Source: an uncultured Lachnospiraceae bacterium (GTDB lineage Bacteria; Bacillota; Clostridia; Lachnospirales; Lachnospiraceae). Taken from it: a DNA stretch of 64,000 nucleotides. Made by a program: the position numbers and the translations under genes. The stretch covers positions 62,001 to 126,000 of the forward strand of contig CAKRQV010000004.1 of NCBI GenBank assembly GCA_934394565.1. Reading direction: 5' to 3'. Each line of letters begins with the position of its first letter. The first letter of the stretch is position 1. Below are positions 50,808 through 59,768 of this stretch, one piece after another. The notes under the pieces are model-generated. The model searched no databases and was not told the DNA's origin. It saw nothing but the letters and a program-made list of their open reading frames with translations.

Positions 50808-52103
50808 TTACGAAAGCTCGGCGATCTTGGTGACGCCGACGTAGATGTCCTGGATACGATACCAGGTGGCGTAATCGGTGACTCCGGTGGCGGGGAGGCC
50901 GAAGATGCGTTGGAAGGTTCGGACGGCGTTTTGGGTGGCTTCTCCGTAGATGCCATCGACAGCTACAGTAGGGACGGCTGGATAGCCGGTGGCTATGGCG
51001 TTTAATTGTTCCTGCAGCTGACGGACTTTGAGACCTGAGGCACCGATAGTGAGGTTGTAACCGGGCCAGGAGGCCGGGATGCCTTCTATGGTTTCGGCGG
51101 TGTTGATGTAAAGGTTGTTTCCGTAGTAATAACGGAGGATCTGGATGGTGGTGTAACCCTGGTCGGCGAGGGATTTGCTGCCCCACTGGCTCATCCAGTT
51201 TGGACAGGTGACGCGTTCGCCATCGCAGTACTGGGTGAGGATGGGCTGTTTGACGTTTGGGCGGGACAGGTAGCTGCCAAACTGTTCGTCTACGAGACGG
51301 CTGACGTTTTCGAAGTAATTGCGGCCGTTGATCCATTTATGGTCATAGGCGGTGGATGAGGTGATGGTGAAGTCGTAGCCGCGGTTTCTGTACCATTCTG
51401 TGTAGACACGGTTCAGAGTGAAGGACATGATGGCGAGGATATTGGCACGGATGGCGGCTTCGGGCCAGGTGGAGTAGATTTCGCTGCAGGCCACATTTTT
51501 GATGTAGTCACGATAGGTGACGTAGTAGTTGGCGGCGGTGCTGTCGGAGGGGGCGCCATCGTGGACGATGATGTATTCTGGGACGACGACACGGCTTAAA
51601 ACAATCTCACCGGTTTCGTTGACGGGTTTTATTTCTTCTTCAGGGATTTTGGCAGGATAATCGCCGTAAAGGGTATGGGCACCTATGACGAAGCGGACAA
51701 AGTCTTCGCCCTCGGTGATGGGAATCATGGCAATGGGCTGGATGGATGTTGTGTTCTGGAAAAGTTCGCTGCCGCTGACATCAACAGATTCGTAGCCGGA
51801 AGCGATGACACGAACCGTATATTCTGCATAGGGCTGCTGTTCCTGTTCCGGGGACAGGCTGTAACTTTCTGGCGGTGTTTCGAGTTCGATCAATGCTGTC
51901 TGACCGGATTCATCGGTGGTCAGCTCGGCCACGATACTATCCGGCTCGCCGGTGAAGGATATCGTGACACTGGCTCCACGGATCGGACGGTTATCGATTC
52001 TCGATGTGACCTGTACATAGAGCTGGCCCTTGTTCTCAATTTCAGTCTGCATGGCTTTCCAGAAGCTCTCTTCTGACTTTCTATCTACACTGTCTTTAAA
52101 CAT
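50808..52103 (-). CDS. SpoIID/LytB-domain protein with peptidoglycan-binding domain
   Basis: The 431-residue protein has a carboxypeptidase-regulatory-like beta domain (LYVQVTSRIDNRPIRGASVT to YTVRVIASGYESVDVSG), a SpoIID-like central domain (IIVHDGAPSD, YRDYIKNVACSEIYSTWPEA, AIRANILAIMSFTLNRVYTE) and a C-terminal PG-binding-1 domain (GLKVRQLQEQLNAIATGYPA, AVDGIYGEATQNAVRTFQRI). The plan suggests a cell-wall or spore-cortex enzyme or scaffold. No signal peptide is visible, as in some mother-cell spore proteins. ATG 52103 is six bases after GGAG; the longer frame to 52241 lacks a ribosome site. Confidence 0.82.
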   Translation of the reverse strand: MFKDSVDRKSEESFWKAMQTEIENKGQLYVQVTSRIDNRPIRGASVTISFTGEPDSIVAELTTDESGQTALIELETPPESYSLSPEQEQQPYAEYTVRVIASGYESVDVSGSELFQNTTSIQPIAMIPITEGEDFVRFVIGAHTLYGDYPAKIPEEEIKPVNETGEIVLSRVVVPEYIIVHDGAPSDSTAANYYVTYRDYIKNVACSEIYSTWPEAAIRANILAIMSFTLNRVYTEWYRNRGYDFTITSSTAYDHKWINGRNYFENVSRLVDEQFGSYLSRPNVKQPILTQYCDGERVTCPNWMSQWGSKSLADQGYTTIQILRYYYGNNLYINTAETIEGIPASWPGYNLTIGASGLKVRQLQEQLNAIATGYPAVPTVAVDGIYGEATQNAVRTFQRIFGLPATGVTDYATWYRIQDIYVGVTKIAELS

Positions 52104-52380
52104 AGCGGACTCCACATGCAAAAAATGGCTTCTTCCTATTATATTATACAGAAAACCGTTTTTATGCGCATGGAATTTTCCTTTACCTAATATGAAATGC
52201 TGAAAGGTATATTTACAGCTCCTTTGTTTTTCCGGTAACAAAATGTCAATAGTTTTTTAATCACTTTTCTCAAAAATGGAAAAAACAGAACGTATAGTTT
52301 TTGAGGTGCCCCCCTTAAAATACAAAAGAGAAACTTTGATTGAGGTTAAAGATTTTCTTCGTAAGCCGCTGTATGTCGCT

Positions 52381-52432
52381 TTCGGGCAAGGCAAAAGCGC
52401 CGTATTGCTACGACGCTTTTGCTTTGCCCGGA
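52381..52432 (-). terminator. Long hairpin after the surface-protein gene
   Basis: CGGGCAAGGCAAAAGCG pairs with CGCTTTTGCTTTGCCCG with one irregularity around a 14-base loop, 27 bases past the stop. There is no clear U-run on the minus strand. Confidence 0.7.
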
Positions 52433-52458
52433 AGATGGAGCAAAGGAATGCTATTCCA

Positions 52459-53976
52459 TTATCTGTTGTACTTTTTCTTTCTGCTGACAACCGTTGTGCC
52501 AATGGCTGCACCACCGCTGACAAACAGCAGGGTAATCCACAACACAAGGTTACTGGTGTCACCGGTCTGCGGAGATTTGGAATCGTCTTTCAGCTTCGCC
52601 GTTACAGTGTCGGCTTTTTTGATTTTCTTTGTGCCATCCTTGTCGCTGAAATACTTACCGCAGCCTTCGCAGTACCAATACTCGATATTGCCGTTGGCAG
52701 CCTTGGTCGCTGCCTTTGCATCATGGTGTACAAGATCATGACCATTTGGATCAACATCTCTGGTTTCAACCGCCTGGCACACAGTACAAGTGCGTTTTTC
52801 ACTCCCCTTATCAGTACAGGTCGGAGAGGTCACTGTCTCCCAGTCACCAAAGCTGTGTCCTGTTGCTGTTATCGTTTCACTGTCCTTTACTGCATCACAT
52901 TTGCTGCAATGAATGGACTTGCTGCCGTCTGATTCACAGGTTGCTTCTTTGTCAATCGTATAATCTCTTTCCCAGCTATGACCTGTTGCCGGGATTTCTG
53001 TATAGGTGGTGTAAGCACAATTGTTGCAAGTATCGTAAGCATCCCAACCGATAGCGATGCAAGTTGCCGTCTGTGCCTCATGATGTACGAGGGCATGACC
53101 GTTAACAGGGATCGGCTCAGTGTAGGTATGGCTGCTGTCATTCTTGCAGACATAAGTGCGGACGCCTTCTGTGGTGCAGGTGGCTGCTGTCGTCACAGAG
53201 CTTTCGTAGCTGTGTCCTGCTGCTGTTATCGTTTCACTGTCCTTTACTGCATCGCATTTGCTGCAATGAATGGACTTGCTGCCGTCTGATTCACAGGTTG
53301 CTTCTTTGTCAATCGTATAATCTCTTTCCCAGCTGTGACCATTTGGATTGATATCTATGGTTTCTACCGCCTGACATGCAGTACAAGTGTGTTTTTCACT
53401 CCCCTTATCGGTACAGGTCGGAGAGGTCACTGTCTCCCAGTCTCCAAAGCTGTGTCCTGTTGCCGGGATGAAGCTTCCTTCATAATGTTTGCATATCTTG
53501 CACTCGTGACGTTTCCACCCCTCTCCTGTGCAGGTTGCAGGGACATCTATCACATAATCATTCCAAATGTGCTCGCCAGAATTTCCCTTCTCATTACAAT
53601 CAAGACAATTCTTCCAATGCTTGCCGCTATCCTTACTCCATCCGGATTTCCAGTTATGTTTAGCGGGGATTTCTTCCCTTTTCGTTCCTCCGCATTCTGT
53701 GCAGGTATATAGCATCATCCCAGTCGTTGTGCAGGTGGACGGGGTCATAATTACACCGCCATCCCATATATGTTTATTACTCAGAGCAAAACCATACCCG
53801 CATATAGCACATGATCCATGCACATAATGCTCCGAAGAATCACGATACTGATACGTCGCAGTAATCTGGCCATTTTGGCACTTGGGACATGGCCTCGTTT
53901 CCGCAAACACCGTTATAGGCATAAAACTGAGCACCATGCATAGAATAAGTAGGATACGGAATAATCGTTTTTTCAT
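52459..53976 (-). CDS. Secreted, repetitive Cys-rich cell-wall protein with sortase signal
   Basis: The 505-residue protein has a signal peptide (MKKRLFRILLILCMVLSFMP, cleaved after VFAE or nearby) and about eight modules of 40-50 residues. Each follows the pattern GH-(S/D)-x-TC-x(5)-G-x(5-7)-CxxC. A C-terminal sorting signal follows: SPQTGD, a hydrophobic span (VLWITLLFVSGGAAIGTTVV) and SRKKKYNR. SPQTG is close to LPxTG, so a sortase probably anchors it. The CxxC pairs may bind metal or form disulfides. Two 133-base direct repeats and two 85-base repeats show recent duplication. Its start overlaps the TetR gene by four bases. The ligand is unknown. Confidence 0.88.
   Translation of the reverse strand: MKKRLFRILLILCMVLSFMPITVFAETRPCPKCQNGQITATYQYRDSSEHYVHGSCAICGYGFALSNKHIWDGGVIMTPSTCTTTGMMLYTCTECGGTKREEIPAKHNWKSGWSKDSGKHWKNCLDCNEKGNSGEHIWNDYVIDVPATCTGEGWKRHECKICKHYEGSFIPATGHSFGDWETVTSPTCTDKGSEKHTCTACQAVETIDINPNGHSWERDYTIDKEATCESDGSKSIHCSKCDAVKDSETITAAGHSYESSVTTAATCTTEGVRTYVCKNDSSHTYTEPIPVNGHALVHHEAQTATCIAIGWDAYDTCNNCAYTTYTEIPATGHSWERDYTIDKEATCESDGSKSIHCSKCDAVKDSETITATGHSFGDWETVTSPTCTDKGSEKRTCTVCQAVETRDVDPNGHDLVHHDAKAATKAANGNIEYWYCEGCGKYFSDKDGTKKIKKADTVTAKLKDDSKSPQTGDTSNLVLWITLLFVSGGAAIGTTVVSRKKKYNR
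52851..52983 (-). repeat. Direct repeat within the surface-protein gene, copy 2
   Basis: This 133-base segment is repeated at 53208-53340 with three differences. It encodes the GHSWERDYTIDKEATCESDG module with HCSKCDAVKDSETIT. A further pair, about 52782-52866 and 53378-53463, encodes SFGDWETVTSPTCTDKGSEK. The order along the gene is A, B, other, B, A. Confidence 0.85.
53208..53340 (-). repeat. Direct repeat within the surface-protein gene, copy 1
   Basis: This is the partner of 52851-52983; the 133 bases differ at about three places, implying a recent duplication or ongoing gene conversion. Confidence 0.85.
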
Positions 53977-54686
53977 CTTGTTTCCTCCTTTCCGCCGTCC
54001 TTCGACAGCTTAAACTCATATTTCATTTCCAGCATTGCAAACAGCTTATGTATAACCTCTGTGGCGATTGCCTTGATATCCAGCGACTGAATAAAGGCAA
54101 GCACCTTTGCCTGCTCTTCCTCCGGTATCCGATACACCCGCATTGCCGCCGTCAAAAAGCGGCTGAGCTTGCGTTCCAACGGAAAATGAATATCACATTT
54201 TCTCGCCATATAGCTGCGCATCAGTCCTGCCGTGCCGATTTCCATCTCGTAAAAGTCGCTTTCGGTATCATCGGGAAAATTCACGCCGAAAATCTGCTTC
54301 AGCTCTGCCGTGGTATGCAGGTAAATATATTCCGATGTTTCGGGCAGGGAATAGGCTTCAATGTAGATTTCACGCAGATTCTCATTCAGTTCAGTCAATG
54401 TCAGTTGGATCGCCGTTTCCACAGCATAGGCATAAACAGGAGGTAGCTTGCTGTCTGCAATGCTTCTTGCCACACTGAACTGTCCGCCGAACATCGTTTC
54501 GGTCAATTCCAGCAAAACTCTGTCCTTGGTAGGAAACAGATTCAAATAGCTTCCCCTTGCCACACCTGCTTCGTCCACAATCTGACTGACAGAGGTGTTT
54601 TTATACCCCTGCTCTAAAAAGAGACGGACGCATACGGTCAGTATTTTCCTCTTTGTCTCACTGCTGTCTCTTCGCAAATATACCAC
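53973..54686 (-). CDS. TetR/AcrR-family transcriptional regulator
   Basis: The 237-residue protein has the TetR DNA-binding domain at the N-terminus (KRKILTVCVRLFLEQGYKNT, SVSQIVDEAGVARGSYLNLF, PTKDRVLLELTETMFGGQ) and a helical ligand domain without recognisable specificity. The 3' end overlaps the surface-protein ATG by four bases (ATGA), so both are made from one message. An 18-bp perfect palindrome overlapping the -10 box upstream is the likely self-operator. No efflux gene is nearby, so this regulator probably controls the surface protein. Confidence 0.9.
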   Translation of the reverse strand: MVYLRRDSSETKRKILTVCVRLFLEQGYKNTSVSQIVDEAGVARGSYLNLFPTKDRVLLELTETMFGGQFSVARSIADSKLPPVYAYAVETAIQLTLTELNENLREIYIEAYSLPETSEYIYLHTTAELKQIFGVNFPDDTESDFYEMEIGTAGLMRSYMARKCDIHFPLERKLSRFLTAAMRVYRIPEEEQAKVLAFIQSLDIKAIATEVIHKLFAMLEMKYEFKLSKDGGKEETR

Positions 54687-54700
54687 CTCTTATCAATCGT

Positions 54701-54736
54701 ATTAGTATATATACTAATATATCATATTAAGTACAA
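54701..54736 (-). promoter_or_regulatory. tetR-type gene promoter and palindromic operator
   Basis: ATTAGTATATATACTAAT at 54701-54718 is a perfect 18-bp palindrome. On the minus strand a promoter with TTGTAC (54731-54736), 17-base spacer and TATATA (54708-54713) overlaps it, so a bound TetR dimer would block initiation. Confidence 0.72.
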
Positions 54737-54979
54737 ACAGGCAAGCAGCATTTGATTTTCCCGGGAGTTTGACAGTTGAATAATTTAAAAGCAACCTGCT
54801 GTTGCCACAATCTGTCTATAGGATTTAATCCGCTCTCTTTGGCCATGACTTTTTAATAGGAATTTGTCTTGCTTTTTCGCCTCTTTTGTTTGCGCTTAAG
54901 TCACTGCACAAATAAGCTCTTTCTAATCCATCTGACCTGACATTTACGTTTCCTCAACGCCTTCATTTTTCAGTCCCTA
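54737..54979. other. Gap between tetR and nagA genes
   Basis: This 240-bp stretch shows no gene, no clear terminator and no recognisable RNA. Confidence 0.35.
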
Positions 54980-56200
54980 TCATTTCCATATCTTTCCCAA
55001 ATGAACAATTTTCTGTATTCTCATATTCCGATCCATCAATACAATATCCGCCAGATACCCCGGTGCAATTTTCCCATACACATCATCTATCCCTATTGCT
55101 CTTGCCGGATTTTCCGTTGCTGCCCGTACTGCATCTTCCAGCGGAATCTGCATCTTTTGCACACACTGTACCATGCAGTCGTATAGATTCGTTACGCTTC
55201 CGGCGATCGTGTCCGGACGCTCTGTCAATACGGCTTCTTTTTCTTTCACTGTAACGCTCTGACCGCCCAGCTGATAGACACCTTCGGGAAGTCCTGTGGC
55301 TTCCATGCTGTCAGAAATCAGAATTATGCGGTCTGCACCAAACATTCGAAATGCCATGCGCACAGCGGCCGGGTGATTGTGGATACCGTCTGCGATCAGC
55401 TCTGCGTCTGCCCCGGCCTCCACTGCTGCCAGGATTGGTCCCGGCTCTCTGTGTCCGATATCCGGCATAGCATTATACAGATGTGTCAGATGAGCGGCTC
55501 CTTTCCCGAAAGCTTCTTTGGCCGTTTCGTAGGTACAGCAGGTATGCCCCAGTGAGATTTTCACTTCCCTGTGGCATTGTTCGATAAACGCCATGGCTCC
55601 GTCAGTCTCCGGTGCCAGATCCAGCAATCGGATCAATCCACCGCTTCGTTCCTGCAGCCGCCGAAACATTCCCATATCTGCCAGCTGAATATATGCCGGA
55701 TTCTGCGCCCCGGCTTTTTTCCGGCTGATAAATGGCCCCTCCATATGGATACCGACCAGATCAGCACGCATCGTATCATCCTCTGTGCTCTGCATCTGAT
55801 TTGCTACGTCATGCCTTTGTGTATATATCCGGGCTTTGTCCATGATATTGCCAAGGATTTCCTCGCTGTAAGACATCGTAGCCGGGCAGATGGCAAGAAT
55901 GCCATGTTCTGCCTCATACTCTGCTATCTTTTCCAGTTCATCCACCGTTGCCGTACAAAAATCATGCCCCACAGCCCCGTGAAGGTGTATATCCACAAGG
56001 CCCGGAATAGCATAAAGCCCCTCTGCATCAATCTCTGGTGAATCTTCCCTGTGAACATCTGCCGCAGACAATCCAGCCGCTTTCTCCTGCATACTACTCT
56101 CACATGGCGTAATTTTTATTATATGCTCATCTTCCACTTGTATATCTGCTTTTTCAAATTTATGGTCTTTGGTATAGACCATGGCATTTTTGATTTGCAT
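54980..56200 (-). CDS. nagA: N-acetylglucosamine-6-phosphate deacetylase
   Basis: The 406-residue amidohydrolase removes acetate from GlcNAc-6-phosphate in amino-sugar recycling. Metal and substrate motifs are present: GLVDIHLHGAVGHDF, LVGIHMEGPFISRKKAGAQN, SLGHTCCTYETAKEAF, AAHLTHLYNAM, LIADGIHNHPAAV and the catalytic aspartate in IILISDSMEATGLPEG. An AAGAGA lies close before the ATG, so the ribosome site is weak. A ParE toxin gene lies 14 bases upstream in the same orientation. nagB is not in the window. Confidence 0.94.
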   Translation of the reverse strand: MQIKNAMVYTKDHKFEKADIQVEDEHIIKITPCESSMQEKAAGLSAADVHREDSPEIDAEGLYAIPGLVDIHLHGAVGHDFCTATVDELEKIAEYEAEHGILAICPATMSYSEEILGNIMDKARIYTQRHDVANQMQSTEDDTMRADLVGIHMEGPFISRKKAGAQNPAYIQLADMGMFRRLQERSGGLIRLLDLAPETDGAMAFIEQCHREVKISLGHTCCTYETAKEAFGKGAAHLTHLYNAMPDIGHREPGPILAAVEAGADAELIADGIHNHPAAVRMAFRMFGADRIILISDSMEATGLPEGVYQLGGQSVTVKEKEAVLTERPDTIAGSVTNLYDCMVQCVQKMQIPLEDAVRAATENPARAIGIDDVYGKIAPGYLADIVLMDRNMRIQKIVHLGKIWK

Positions 56201-56213
56201 TCTCTTTGCCCAA

Positions 56214-56528
56214 CTATTTCATCTTATTTTCATAGTCTTGCAACTCATGAAAAATATTATCTACAATAACTGTGTTTCCATCCAATCGATACATCATAAA
56301 ATATCTATGAAAAAGAAAATTGATTCTTCGATATCCCAGTGCTTTTAATCTGGGGTTTTCACATAGTTTCAAACTTCCGGCAACGCTTTTCAAACTCTGC
56401 AGCGTAACCGAAAAATCATCCATTACACTTTTAGCTGCCTGTCTGCTTTTCTTATCCACAAGCAAATATCGGATGTATCGTTCCATATCATTTTCCGCTT
56501 CAGCCGTCACAACGATTTCATAATCCAT
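56214..56528 (-). CDS. RelE/ParE-family toxin
   Basis: The 104-residue protein has the ParE/RelE fold: MDYEIVVTAEAENDMERYIR, SVMDDFSVTLQSLKSVAGSL, YRRINFLFHRYFMMYRLDGN and VIVDNIFHELQDYENKM. Members inhibit gyrase or cleave mRNA; which applies is not clear from sequence. It overlaps the antitoxin gene by 11 bases, which is the standard coupled layout. The pair lies directly before nagA. Confidence 0.9.
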   Translation of the reverse strand: MDYEIVVTAEAENDMERYIRYLLVDKKSRQAAKSVMDDFSVTLQSLKSVAGSLKLCENPRLKALGYRRINFLFHRYFMMYRLDGNTVIVDNIFHELQDYENKMK

Positions 56529-56811
56529 ATTTGCCCCTCATCTCAGCCACGAACATATCCGCCGGTTTGTACTCTCCCCTTGCGGCAGCTTCTCTGGATT
56601 TTTCAAGTTTTTTTAACATCATATCCTCTGACATTGCACTGTACGGGTTATGCTCTACTTTTTTTATTTCAAAAGGAAATCCATTATTTGCAACCGCCTG
56701 CGTTAAAAAAATACGGATCGCTGTCGTTGTATCTGTTCCCAATTCTTTAAATAACTGATCCGATTTACTTTTTAATTCATCATCAACACGCACTTGTATT
56801 GTACTGGACAT
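56518..56811 (-). CDS. RelB/DinJ-family antitoxin
   Basis: The 97-residue protein begins MSSTIQVRVDDELKSKSDQL, the ribbon-helix-helix DNA-binding part, followed by FKELGTDTTTAIRIFLTQAV and a toxin-binding tail with MSEDMMLKKLEKSREAAARG. It neutralises the ParE-type toxin and should repress the operon. Two palindromic boxes, 21 bp apart, overlap and flank the -35 box. ATG 56811 has GGAGG nine bases upstream; the longer frame to 56886 crosses the promoter and is rejected. Confidence 0.92.
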   Translation of the reverse strand: MSSTIQVRVDDELKSKSDQLFKELGTDTTTAIRIFLTQAVANNGFPFEIKKVEHNPYSAMSEDMMLKKLEKSREAAARGEYKPADMFVAEMRGKYGL

Positions 56812-56841
56812 TGTATCATTCCTCCATTCTTTTTTATACAC

Positions 56842-56902
56842 AGTATAATATTCTGCAATTGCTTTTTCAATACATTTGTATTGCAATCACATACTTTTGT
56901 AT
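56842..56902 (-). promoter_or_regulatory. relB promoter with two operator boxes
   Basis: On the minus strand TTGAAA (56865-56870), 17-base spacer and TATACT (56842-56847) form the promoter. The boxes ATACATTTGTAT (56870-56881) and ATACTTTTGTAT (56891-56902) lie 21 bp apart, two helical turns, as expected for cooperative RelB dimers. Confidence 0.75.
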
Positions 56903-56985
56903 TAGATAAGCAAATTACAAAATATATAGTAACCTGAAATGAGATAAAATAGTAAAAAAATCACACCCCAACACTTGATATAGAG

Positions 56986-57025
56986 CAAAAAAACAGACAT
57001 TCTATCCTTACAATAAAATGTCTGT
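56986..57025 (-). terminator. Terminator after rseP
   Basis: On the minus strand ACAGACATT pairs with AATGTCTGT and is followed by TTTTTTT, 20 bases past the rseP stop. Confidence 0.85.
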
Positions 57026-57045
57026 TCTATATATTCATTTTTCAC

Positions 57046-58332
57046 TTAAAACAGCTTGATCACATCATGCACACTGACATACAAAATCAACAGCATCAGC
57101 AATGCAAATCCCGCAAAGTGGATCCGTCCTTCAATCTCCCGGTTGATGGGTTTCTTTCGAATGGCCTCGATGACCAGAAATACCAGACGGCCGCCGTCCA
57201 GGGCGGGGATCGGTAACAGATTCATGACGCCAAGGTTTGCCGATAACAGGATCATCATATTCAGCATCGTAGCTACTGTGGCCGCAAGTCCGTAGGATTT
57301 GCTCTCTTTATAGGAAGTATCGATTGTGGTCACGATACCCACCGGGCCGGAGAGCTCGTTGACGGATACCTGACCGGTCACGAGCATTTTCAGGCTCAGG
57401 ATTGTGGTCTTGATCCAGTATTTCATTTCCATAAAGCCGTATTTCAGCGTAGCCGGCACACCGCCTTTTTCGTAGGCTCCATTATAGGTAAAACCAGTCT
57501 CTGCATAGGTCGTTTCCTCCGGTGTAACTTTGGCCGTTTTAACTTTACTTCCCCGTACATAGCTGATCTCTATCTCGGAACCATCCAAAGGATGCTCCTG
57601 CATATAAGCCTGCAGCTCCGCACCAGAATTGATGACTGTGCCATTGATCTCGCAGATCACATCCCCGGCCTGCAGTCCGGCTTTGTACATGGCACCGTTT
57701 AAGGTCACAGAACCAATCTGTGCCTCGTTTTCATCCTGATAGTAGGTAAAGCCCAGCATGTAGCGCACCTGGCTGTCCGGCGTATAACGAAGGGTCAGCT
57801 TTTCGCCGTCACGTTTCACTTTGACTTCGACTTCTTTGGTGCTGACACCCTCGATCGACAGATAGGTATACAGATCATTCGTAATAGACGTACCATAGCC
57901 GTCAAAAGAAGTGATCAGATCGCCCTCTTTCAGTCCGGCTTTTTCAGCGGCGGATCCTGCCGTCACAGCAGTGACTGTCGGCAGACTGTAACCGGTCATC
58001 CCCACAACGACCACCGAAATCACAAAGGCCAGAATAAAGTTAAACAGCGGGCCTGCTGCCACCGTAGCGATCCGTCCCCAGATTGGTGCGTTATTAAAAG
58101 AGCCCGGACCTTCATTGGCCTCGTCTTCACCTTCCATCATACAGGAACCGCCCAGCGGCAGTAATTTCAGACTGTAGACTGTGCCACCCTTTGTAAAACT
58201 GAAAAGCTTCGGTCCCATACCCAGGGAAAATTCCAGTACTGTGATCCCACTCAGCTTTGCAAACAGAAAATGTCCAAATTCATGAAACAGAACCAGCACA
58301 CTGAAAATAATAATTGCTAAAATAATGCTCAA
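57046..58332 (-). CDS. rseP: RIP metalloprotease, site-2 protease family
   Basis: The 428-residue intramembrane protease has HEFGH in the first membrane helix (VLVLFHEFGHFLFAKLSG), a second helix with GPLFNFILAFVISVVVVG, two PDZ domains (EKAGLKEGDLITSFDGYG, YKAGLQAGDVICEINGTVIN) and the second site motif NLLPIPALDGGRLVFLVIEA. It cleaves membrane-bound anti-sigma factors or signal-peptide remnants. The start is TTG 58332, nine bases after GGAGG. The second PDZ domain is typical of clostridial members. It is the last gene of a conserved minus-strand run with dxr and cdsA. Confidence 0.93.
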   Translation of the reverse strand: MSIILAIIIFSVLVLFHEFGHFLFAKLSGITVLEFSLGMGPKLFSFTKGGTVYSLKLLPLGGSCMMEGEDEANEGPGSFNNAPIWGRIATVAAGPLFNFILAFVISVVVVGMTGYSLPTVTAVTAGSAAEKAGLKEGDLITSFDGYGTSITNDLYTYLSIEGVSTKEVEVKVKRDGEKLTLRYTPDSQVRYMLGFTYYQDENEAQIGSVTLNGAMYKAGLQAGDVICEINGTVINSGAELQAYMQEHPLDGSEIEISYVRGSKVKTAKVTPEETTYAETGFTYNGAYEKGGVPATLKYGFMEMKYWIKTTILSLKMLVTGQVSVNELSGPVGIVTTIDTSYKESKSYGLAATVATMLNMMILLSANLGVMNLLPIPALDGGRLVFLVIEAIRKKPINREIEGRIHFAGFALLMLLILYVSVHDVIKLF

Positions 58333-58447
58333 ACTTAAAATGCCTCCTGCCGTTGTTAATATCAGTACTCTCTGACCAGATAACCTGTTCTATCTGCTGT
58401 GTACTATTGAAAATTTCTGTCAATATATGCGCAGATATTTTGTCAGA

Positions 58448-59599
58448 TCAGTGTCTTTCAATCCATGCATCCACAAAATTCTCTGCTTCTTTTTCCGTCT
58501 CCAGGATCTGCTCCAGATCCGGATCAGCGATCACTCTATGGGCAGCCATCGCCTCTTCGATCAGTGTATAAATATCCAGGAAACGGATCTTTTCATCCAG
58601 AAATGCCGCTACTGCACGTTCATTGGCTGCATTAAAGACTGTCGGCATCGAACCGCCCTTTCTTGACGCTTCCATGGCCAGCGGCAGTCCCTTGAATGTC
58701 TCCATATCCGGCACTTCAAAGGTGATCTCCGTCAGCTTTTTAAAATCCAGACGCTCTCCCGGCAGATACCGTCTCTCCGGATAATACAGTGCATACTGGA
58801 TCGGCAGCTTCATATCCGGCGTACCCAGCTGTGCGATCACAGCACCATCCACAAATTCTACCATGGAATGAATAATACTCTTTGGCTGTACCACGACATC
58901 GATATGATCCAGATCCATGCCAAACAGCCATTTTGCTTCCATCACTTCCAGTCCCTTATTGACCAGCGTGGCAGAATCGATCGTGATTTTACGTCCCATC
59001 GCCCAGTTCGGATGTTTTAAGGCATCCTGTACCGTGACTTTTTTCAGATCCTCCGTCTTTTTGCCTCTGAATGGGCCGCCGGAGGCTGTGATCAGCAGGC
59101 GGCTCACCTGTCCGCGATTTTCGCCATGTAATGCCTGGAAAATAGCACTGTGCTCGCTGTCCACAGGAAGGATCTGTACATGATATTCCTCAGCCAGCGG
59201 CATAATGATGTGTCCCGCTGTCACCAGCGTCTCTTTGTTTGCCAGCGCGATATCCTTTCCGGCTTTGATGGCCGCAACGGTCGGGCGGATACCGATCATA
59301 CCTACGATCGCTGTCACAAGGATTTCGCTCTCTTCCATCCTGGCAAGTTCCAGTAAGCCATCCATACCGTAACTTACCTTTACCGGAAGATCCCCGATCC
59401 TTGTTTTCAGATCTGCTGCCAGCTTTTCGCTTCCCATAACCGCCAGCTTTGGCTTAAATTCCCGGATCTGCTTTTCCAGAAGGTCAATATTGCTGCCGGC
59501 ACTAAGGCCCACAACTTCGATATCTTTATTTTCTCTCACTACATCCAGAGTCTGCGTACCGATCGAACCGGTAGAACCCATAATAGCTATTTTTCTCAT
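58448..59599 (-). CDS. dxr: 1-deoxy-D-xylulose-5-phosphate reductoisomerase
   Basis: The 383-residue enzyme makes MEP in the non-mevalonate isoprenoid pathway. It has the NADPH motif KIAIMGSTGSIGTQTLDVVR, DIALANKETLVTAG, LPVDSEHSAIFQALHG with metal ligands, SGGPFRGKKTEDLKKVT, MGRKITIDSATLVNKGLEVM and a complete C-terminal domain. ATG 59599 follows GGAG; four extra codons are possible. It stands beside cdsA and uppS, so isoprenoid and lipid-carrier synthesis are grouped here. Confidence 0.97.
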   Translation of the reverse strand: MRKIAIMGSTGSIGTQTLDVVRENKDIEVVGLSAGSNIDLLEKQIREFKPKLAVMGSEKLAADLKTRIGDLPVKVSYGMDGLLELARMEESEILVTAIVGMIGIRPTVAAIKAGKDIALANKETLVTAGHIIMPLAEEYHVQILPVDSEHSAIFQALHGENRGQVSRLLITASGGPFRGKKTEDLKKVTVQDALKHPNWAMGRKITIDSATLVNKGLEVMEAKWLFGMDLDHIDVVVQPKSIIHSMVEFVDGAVIAQLGTPDMKLPIQYALYYPERRYLPGERLDFKKLTEITFEVPDMETFKGLPLAMEASRKGGSMPTVFNAANERAVAAFLDEKIRFLDIYTLIEEAMAAHRVIADPDLEQILETEKEAENFVDAWIERH

Positions 59600-59689
59600 G
59601 TTTTTCTCCATTCATTCAAGGCACTTACAAATGACAGCAGCCACATGAAAAGCTTATGTTTCATTCAGCCACATCTCATCCTGTGCACA

Positions 59690-59722
59690 AACAGGATAGC
59701 CTGTAAATACGACTATCCTGTG
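59690..59722 (-). terminator. Hairpin between cdsA and dxr
   Basis: ACAGGATAG pairs perfectly with CTATCCTGT around a 13-base loop, in the 169-bp gap. It has no clear U-run on the minus strand, so it may be an RNA-processing or partial termination site. Confidence 0.5.
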
Positions 59723-59768
59723 TATAAATTCTAAAAAAAGTATAAGTATTATGATTTTTCCCTGTGTA

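Noticed and set aside
52782..53463. Regular repeats that could suggest a CRISPR array
   Set aside because: The repeats are 85 and 133 bases, in coding frame, and encode protein modules. There are no short repeats with unique spacers, and no cas genes.
53973..54686. TetR gene as the regulator of a multidrug efflux pump
   Set aside because: No transporter gene is adjacent; the four-base overlap ties it to the surface-protein gene instead.
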